From contig NC_044996.1 in assembly GCF_008728515.1 (NCBI RefSeq), forward strand, positions 119,866,189 through 119,930,188: a stretch of 64,000 bases of DNA, given 5' to 3'. The DNA comes from Papio anubis (taxonomy: Eukaryota; Chordata; Mammalia; Primates; Cercopithecidae). The position numbers and the translations under genes were made by a program. A model generated the notes under the pieces. It saw only the letters and a program-made list of their open reading frames with translations. It had not been told where the DNA came from and did not search any database. Positions 58,468 through 64,000 of the stretch are shown here, piece by piece. Numbering within the stretch: position 1 is the first letter of the stretch; each line of letters starts with the position of its first letter.

Positions 58468-59496
58468 GGGGGGGGGGTGGAGCAAGATGGCCGAATAGGA
58501 ACAGCTCCAGTCTCCAACTCCCAGCGAGAGCGACACAGAAGACCGGTGATTTCTGCATTTTCAACTGAGGTACTGGGTTCATCTCACTAGGGAGTGCCGG
58601 ACAATCGGTGCTGGTCAGCTGCTGCAGCCCGACCAGCAAGAGCTGAAGCAGGGCGAGGCATCGCCTCACCTGGGAAGCGCAAGGGGAAAGGGAATCCCTT
58701 TTCCTAGCCAGGGGAACTGAGACACACAACACCTGGAAAATCGGGTAACTCCCACCCCAATACTGCGCTTTAAGCAAACAGGCACACCTGGAGATTATAT
58801 CCCACACCTGGCCGGGAGGGTCCCACGCCCACGGAGCCTCCCTCATTGCTAGCACAGCAGTCTGCGATCTAACCGCAAGGCAGCAGCAAGGCTGGGGGAC
58901 GGGCGCCTGCCATTGCTGAGGCTTAAGTAGGTAAACAAAGCCGCTGGGAAGCTCGAACTGGGTGGAGCTCACAGCAGCTCAAGGAAACCTGCCTGTCTCT
59001 GTAGACTCCACCTCTGGGGACAGGGCACAGATAACAACAAAAGCAGCAGAAACCTCTGCAGACGCAAACGACTCTGTCTGACAGCTTTGAAGAGAGCAGT
59101 GGATCTCCCAACACGGAGGTTGAGATCTGAGAAGGGACAGACTCCCTGCTCAAGCGGGTCCCTGACCCCTGAGTAGCCTAACTGGGAGACATCCCCCACT
59201 AGGGGCAGTCTGACACCCCACACCTCACAGGGTGGAGTACACCCCTGAGAGGAAGCTTCCAAAGCAAGAATCAGACAGGTACACTTGCTGTTCAGAAATA
59301 TTCTATCTTCTGCAGTCTCTGCTGCTGATACCCAGGCAAACAGGGTCTGGAGTGGACCTCAAGCAATCTCCAACAGACCTACAGCTGAGGGTCCTGACTG
59401 TTAGAAGGAAAACTATCAAACAGGAAGGACACCTACACCAAAACCCCATCAGTACATCACCATCATCAAAGACCAGAGGCAGATAAAACCACAAAG
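58468..59496 (+). promoter_or_regulatory. L1 5' UTR internal promoter
   Basis: A 1029-base 5' UTR with a YY1-type site CAAGATGGCCG at 58483-58493, the position where YY1 sets L1 start sites. It is the most CpG-rich part of the window. In L1PA elements this region drives sense RNA polymerase II transcription and, from its middle, antisense transcripts (family knowledge). The antisense ORF0 start codon is conserved near 58915, but the frame meets a stop after about 14 codons. Confidence 0.85.
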
Positions 59497-60513
59497 ATGG
59501 GGAAAAAGCAGGGCAGAAAAGCTGGAAATTCAAAAAACAAGAGCGCATCTCCCCCGGCAAAGGAGCGCAGCTCATCGCCAGCAACGGATCAAAGCTGGAC
59601 GGAGAATGACTTTGACGAGATGAGAGAAGAAGGCTTCAGTCCATCAAATTTCTCAGAGCTAAAGGAGGAATTACGTACCCAGCGCAAAGAAACTAAAAAT
59701 CTTGAAAAAAAAGTGGAAGAATTGACGGCTAGACTAATTAATGCAGAGAAGGTCATAAACGAAATGAAAGAGATGAAAACCATGACACGAGAAATACGTG
59801 ACAAATGCACAAGCTTCAGTAACCGACTCGATCAACTGGAAGAAAGAGTATCAGCGATTGAGGATCAAATGAATGAAATGAAGCGAGAAGAGAAACCAAA
59901 AGAAAAAAGAAGAAAAAGAAATGAACAAAGCCTGCAAGAAGTATGGGATTATGTAAAAAGACCAAATCTACGTCTGATTGGGGTGCCTGAAAGTGAGGGG
60001 GAAAATGGAACCAAGTTGGAAAACACTCTTCAGGATATCATCCAGGAGAACTTCCCCAACCTAGTAGGGCAGGCCAACATTCAAATCCAGGAAATACAGA
60101 GAACGCCACAAAGATACTCCTCGAGAAGAGCAACTCCAAGACACATAATTGCCAGATTCACCAAAGTTGAAATGAAGGAAAAAATCTTAAGGGCAGCCAG
60201 AGAGAAAGGTCGGGTTACCCACAAAGGGAAGCCCATCAGACTAACAGCAGATCTCTCGGCAGAAACTCTACAAGCCAGAAGAGAGTGGGGGCCAATATTC
60301 AACATTCTTAAAGAAAAGAATTTTAAACCCAGAATTTCATATCCAGCCAAACTAAGTTTCATAAGTGAAGGAGAAATAAAATCCTTTACAGATAAGCAAA
60401 TGCTTAGAGATTTTGTCACCACTAGGCCTGCCTTACAAGAGACCCTGAAGGAAGCACTAAACATGGAAAGGAACAACCAGTACCAGCCATTGCAAAAACA
60501 TGCCAAAATGTAA
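59497..60513 (+). CDS. ORF1: LINE-1 ORF1p, intact reading frame
   Basis: This is 338 residues, the standard ORF1p length, with the start in good context (AAAG before ATG, G after). ORF1p is an RNA-binding homotrimer that coats L1 RNA in cytoplasmic particles. An N-terminal segment (1-50) precedes a coiled coil with charged heptads (about 52-153), an RRM (about 157-252) and a C-terminal domain (253-323). Conserved landmarks are REKG at 235-238, RREW at 261-264 and YPAKL at 282-286. The C-terminal half is close to modern primate L1, whereas the coiled coil is of an older type. No stop or frameshift is seen. It is flanked by its own 5' UTR promoter and a 63-base spacer to ORF2. Probably silenced in most tissues. 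Confidence 0.93.
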   Translation: MGKKQGRKAGNSKNKSASPPAKERSSSPATDQSWTENDFDEMREEGFSPSNFSELKEELRTQRKETKNLEKKVEELTARLINAEKVINEMKEMKTMTREIRDKCTSFSNRLDQLEERVSAIEDQMNEMKREEKPKEKRRKRNEQSLQEVWDYVKRPNLRLIGVPESEGENGTKLENTLQDIIQENFPNLVGQANIQIQEIQRTPQRYSSRRATPRHIIARFTKVEMKEKILRAAREKGRVTHKGKPIRLTADLSAETLQARREWGPIFNILKEKNFKPRISYPAKLSFISEGEIKSFTDKQMLRDFVTTRPALQETLKEALNMERNNQYQPLQKHAKM

Positions 60514-60576
60514 AGACCATCAAGGCTAGGGAGAAACTGCATCAACTAACGAGCAAAATAACTGGTTAATATCATA

Positions 60577-61233
60577 ATGGCAGGATCAAGTTCACACATA
60601 ACAATATTAACCTTAAATGTAAATGGACTAAATGCTCCAATTAAAAGACACAGACTGGCAAACTGGATAAAGAGTCAAGACCCATCAGTCTGCTGTATTC
60701 AGGAGACCCATCTCACACGCAGAGACATACATAGGCTCAAAATAAAGGGATGGAGGAAGATTTACCAAGAAAATGGAGAACAAAAAAAAGCAGGGGTTGT
60801 AATACTAGTCTCTGATAAAACAGACTTTAAACCATCAAAGATCAAAAGAGACAAAGAAGGCCATTACATAATGGTAAAAGGATCAATTCAACAGGAAGAG
60901 CTAACTATCCTAAATATATATGCACCCAATACAGGAGCACCCAGATTCATAAAGCAAGTCCTTAGAGACTTACAAAGAGACTTAGAGTCCCATACAATAA
61001 TAATAGGAGACTTCAACACTCCACTGTCAACATTAGACAGATCAACGAGACAGAAAGTTAACAAGGATATCCAGGAATTGAACTCATCTCTGCAGCAAGC
61101 AGACCTAATAGACATCTATAGAACTCTCCACCCCAAATCAACAGAATATACATTCTTCTCAGCACCAAATCACACTTACTCCAAAAAAGAAAGACTAATT
61201 AGGATGCTGCAAAGTAAGCATGGTTTTAAGTAA
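60577..61233 (+). pseudogene. ORF2: LINE-1 ORF2 endonuclease fragment (truncated)
   Basis: The native ORF2 start is kept 63 bases after the ORF1 stop. Residues 1-203 are the apurinic-like endonuclease domain, with catalytic N14, E43, D145, N147 and T192 visible (QETHL at 42-46, GDFN at 144-147). The L1 sequence then ends, so the essential D205 and H230 region, and all of the reverse transcriptase and cysteine-rich domains, are missing. Fifteen residues from target-site and flanking DNA follow before a stop, total 218. An active nuclease is not expected. Full-length ORF2p is 1275 residues. Confidence 0.92.
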
Positions 61234-61429
61234 TTTCTAAACTGATTGACAACAAGAAAAGAAATTAATCCAAGAGATAATAAGGGCACAAAATATAGTA
61301 ACATTAAGTCAGAGAGGCAGTAATGAAGAACAAAATAAAGCATTCACAAACTGATAAATGGTCAAATTACTGGCCAACACAAAATTTAGGAGAAGAAAGC
61401 TTATTCTGGTGATAACTCTGGACCTGATT
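61201..61429. other. Unassigned flank of the L1
   Basis: AT-rich sequence, no repeat recognised. Confidence 0.35.
61334..61339 (+). other. Candidate polyadenylation signal downstream of truncated L1
   Basis: The first AATAAA after the L1, about 100 bases past the ORF2-fragment stop. Because the element lacks its own 3' end, sense transcripts would need a flanking signal such as this one. Use is unproven. Confidence 0.35.
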
Positions 61430-61660
61430 GAGTTTGAGGTGGTAGCAAGAAATGAAAGTAGAAATTAAAATAGTGGGCAAGCTTTAAACTCTAAGTTACA
61501 GAGTCATCAACATGGAAATGATTGATGAAAATTATTCAAGATGATGAGCATTCCAGGAGAAAGAATAGAGAAAGAGAAGAGCAAAGGACAGGACTGTGAA
61601 GACAACAAATGTCTATACTTAATGAACAAAAGTGACAGTTTCAATCATTCATCAAATGTA
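61430..61660 (-). repeat. L2 LINE fragment, antisense
   Basis: 'tgattgagtttgaggtggta' , 'gagtcatcaacatggaaatg' and 'aagagaagagcaaaggacag' follow antisense L2. Confidence 0.55.
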
Positions 61661-61734
61661 GATATCATTAAGTGCAAAAGTTTATCCCCTGTATAACTTC
61701 CTAATATTGTAAAGGCATTCTCATTTTATATGCT

Positions 61735-61870
61735 TTTAAAAATCTTCAGTAAATGTCTAGCAGGTGCAAAGCATTGTGCCACATGGTAGAGAGGGACAGG
61801 AAAGAGCCTGGTTGCTGTGCTCAAAATAATTTCTAACTTATTGAGGAAGGGCAAGAAGATAAAGAGAACC
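61735..61870 (-). repeat. L2 3' end, antisense
   Basis: 'ttcagtaaatgtctagcagg' , 'gcaaagcattgtgccacatg' and 'tgtgctcaaaataatttcta' resemble the antisense L2 terminus. Confidence 0.55.
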
Positions 61871-64000
61871 ATGAAGTTGAATGGCAAGTTGGGAAAGAAT
61901 GAGGATGGAATATGTCTAAGAAGTAACCAACCTCAAGGTTACACACTGAAATACAAAGGTTACATATATAATGTATGAGGGATATTTTAAAATTTCATTT
62001 TATTGCTCTATTGTAGCTGTTGAGAGTGCTCCCAACCCTGCAGGGATGGAAGTGATAGCTCTTAAACCTTACTTATCCACTGTCCACAGTGAACATTGCA
62101 AGCATTAAGTATTTCCAAATGGGTACCATGGTAACATCAATACACTTGCCTTGGCTTATGATTATCCCACTCACTCTACAACATGCCAGTTGAAGTTTTG
62201 TTTTTTTTTTCAGTGCTGCTCTACTTGATAAAACCACCTGTCCATTGTACTACTTATAAATGGAGAAAAGTAAATTTATCAACAAATCCTGCTACACAGA
62301 TTTCTTCTAATCTATCAAAAAATCAGGGCCTTAAGGCATCAAAGCTCACCCCAGCTGTGCTCTTTTTCTGCAAAGTAATGGCAGAATTGCAACACAATCA
62401 AGGAAGCATTTTTCTCTAGAACTGGATTTAATCACATCATTTTATAATGTAAATAGCAAAAGTGGCTTACCCTGACTCTGAGGCACTGGAACCTTCCTGG
62501 GGACTCTACTTTTACTGGCTGACCCCTAAGAATACCCAAGGGTAAAGAAGAAATGTGGTGAGGCAAAATCCACACTGCTTAGAAAGTGTATTAAAAAAAC
62601 ATCCAAAAACCTCTGTTTTTAGACAAATCCCCTGATCAAGAAAAAAATCTTGATAGACCAGTTAAGAAAAATCTCTGCTTCTAAAGAGACCAACCTCTGG
62701 GGAAGCTTTCACAGATGATAAAGTTAGCAGTCACAGTGATTGAAAGGGGACATTATACTTTAAAATGTAATGCTGTTAGGACAGATGTGGTTAGGAGAAG
62801 AAAAAAAAGACTATACTGCATATATCTAGAAATACTAAAATAGAAATAAAAATGCCTACTTTGCCATATTTTCCTAGGAGTTAGTATATTTACCCATTTT
62901 CCGTTAGGCAGGAAAAGAAGATTGAATTGAAAATATCCTCCCTGTCAGTAGGTTGAAAAGTGATCAACAGTTAGCTGATGGAATTTTATTCCATTCAATT
63001 ATTTAGTGCCCACTGAAGGCCCCTTTTCCCATCCAACAGGAAATTGCCTTTCTTAGAAATGAAAAACACCCATCAATCTACACAATACAGTTTTATTACA
63101 CACATAAAAATCCATATTTTACCCCCAGCCAATGTTTCTTGGGGGTCACATAACTCTGTCTAAACAATAGTGGAATTCAATAATTAAGAAAGTCCTGGAA
63201 GAGTATCTGTGTAGTAAAAAGCTTCATTCACTTTGTTTCTTTACATTCACAAGCTATACAACAAGTGATAGCTACCTCTGCAATGTAGGTACAAGTACAC
63301 CTTGGTTTTCCAGTTCCTTTTAGGAAGACTAAACAACATTGTTATTTCTCAGAGCTTCTTAGCATTGTCCAGGTTTTTGTTTGGGTGGGGATTAGGTTTA
63401 GAATGAACATGAAGAAAGGTGCTTTCCCTGAGTTTAGATATTTCTGTTTCTTAAATAAGCCTAGTGCCATCAAGTAAGAGATACATAAAAAGTGGCTCGT
63501 TAGAAAATCAGACTTTCAAGGAAAGATAATCCATATTATATTTGCAACCCTGCAAGCCTGGAGAAATAAGCATTTGCAAGTGTATGAGTAGTTGAACAAG
63601 TCTTTCATTTATACACAAAGTTTATATAGCACAAAATCATATAAATTCTAGTTCACATAACTAATGTGACTTTGTCCTTAAAGCAGCCAGCTGGATTTGA
63701 GAGCAATTTGGCTGCCATAGAAGACATTCCATATCACAAGGGTTGATTTGGCGAATTTGCTGGTTTGCAGGTGTTTCCTTCTTTTTTTATATGTAATTCT
63801 CAAGAAGCCTTCTAATTAATCAAAAATGTAACTACTGTCCCTGGTAGGAGAGACACATTCTTCAACCAACAATACACAAGTGACTGAGTTTCAGGGACAA
63901 ACATTTTCATTATGCCTTCCCACCCTCTTTGCAATCTACCAATGTCCCATCCTCCAAAACCCACCATCAGGAAACTTACCATCACAGTCTTGGCACTGTT
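61871..64000. other. Unassigned sequence to the window end
   Basis: No repeat family, exon or RNA gene was recognised over about 2.1 kb. A T run lies at 62201-62210. A 78-codon frame at 62183-62419 has no domain. The low repeat content makes 62.9-64.0 kb a reasonable place to look for conserved noncoding elements. Confidence 0.4.

Larger units (their letters stand above)
58468..61187 (+). mobile_element. 5'-complete, 3'-truncated L1PA LINE-1 with 13-bp TSD
   Basis: The element has a full L1 5' UTR, intact ORF1, the spacer and the first ~203 codons of ORF2, then stops at CTTACTCCAAAA. AGAAAGACTAATT flanks it at 58455-58467 and 61188-61200, so the truncation existed at integration and is not a later deletion. 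There is no 3' UTR and no real poly(A) tail, only five A residues before the duplication, four of them encoded in L1. It starts with ten G, more than the usual L1 5' end. The ORF1 coiled-coil sequence looks like L1PA6-PA8 age (impression). Confidence 0.93.

Noticed and set aside
60081..60545. 154-codon antisense frame opposite ORF1
   Set aside because: Mirror frame of the conserved ORF1 coding sequence; no independent support. The same holds for 59303-59584, 59589-59810 and 60888-61115.
1..64000. An undescribed defence, CRISPR or biosynthetic system
   Set aside because: Repeat content is primate nuclear DNA. No clustered non-repeat genes exist here; the notable biology is retrotransposon integration.

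Overview
The window is mammalian and specifically primate nuclear DNA, most likely human or another catarrhine. It carries eight dimeric Alu copies plus one Alu monomer (one AluY-like), L1PA-type LINE-1 copies, MaLR LTRs (MST and MLT1 types), MIR, L2 and hAT/Tigger fossils, and AT-rich filler. There are no bacterial-style operons, no CRISPR array, and no tRNA or rRNA gene. I see no complete host protein-coding gene. The only long intact reading frame is ORF1 of a LINE-1 element.

Layout. From 1 to 9 kb there is mostly unassigned sequence with MIR, Alu, an old hAT-like element and LTR-like DNA, plus one short exon-like segment (1699-1754). From 9.2 to 12.5 kb a single old MIR was split twice, first or second by a 5'-truncated L1 (9328-9951) and by a complete two-LTR MST element (9983-12312); both have target-site duplications. 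From 12.5 to 30 kb there is low-repeat DNA with scattered MIR, L2, MLT1, MER5A- and MER2-like copies and an antisense solo MST LTR (21878-22242) that splits another MIR. From 31 to 35 kb there is an L1 with a 5' inversion, a later Alu inside it, and a younger L1 inside an older L1. From 35 to 42 kb are MIR, LTRs, an AluY and long AT-rich DNA. From 42.5 to 44.3 kb there is a second 5'-inverted L1 with a 20-base duplication. From 44.8 to 51.3 kb is mostly antisense L2, with an L1M fragment and LTRs. From 51.8 to 54.1 kb there is an L1MA-like insertion with a perfect 13-base duplication, interrupted by two Alus and by a copy of sequence found again near 55.2 kb. From 55.0 to 57.4 kb lie an older L1 and an LTR.

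The most notable region is 58468-61200. It is an L1 with a complete 5' UTR, an uninterrupted 338-residue ORF1 and only the first ~203 residues of ORF2, bounded by a 13-base target-site duplication. It is therefore 3'-truncated, which is rare for LINE-1. Its 3' breakpoint falls on the same short A-run of ORF2 that forms the outer end of the inverted segment of the separate L1 at 42.5 kb. This suggests internal priming at one shared RNA site in two independent insertions.

Assignments rest on recognising consensus-like sequence by eye. Superfamily calls are firm where terminal motifs or duplications are present, and subfamily names are tentative. Edges of old repeats are approximate by tens of bases.
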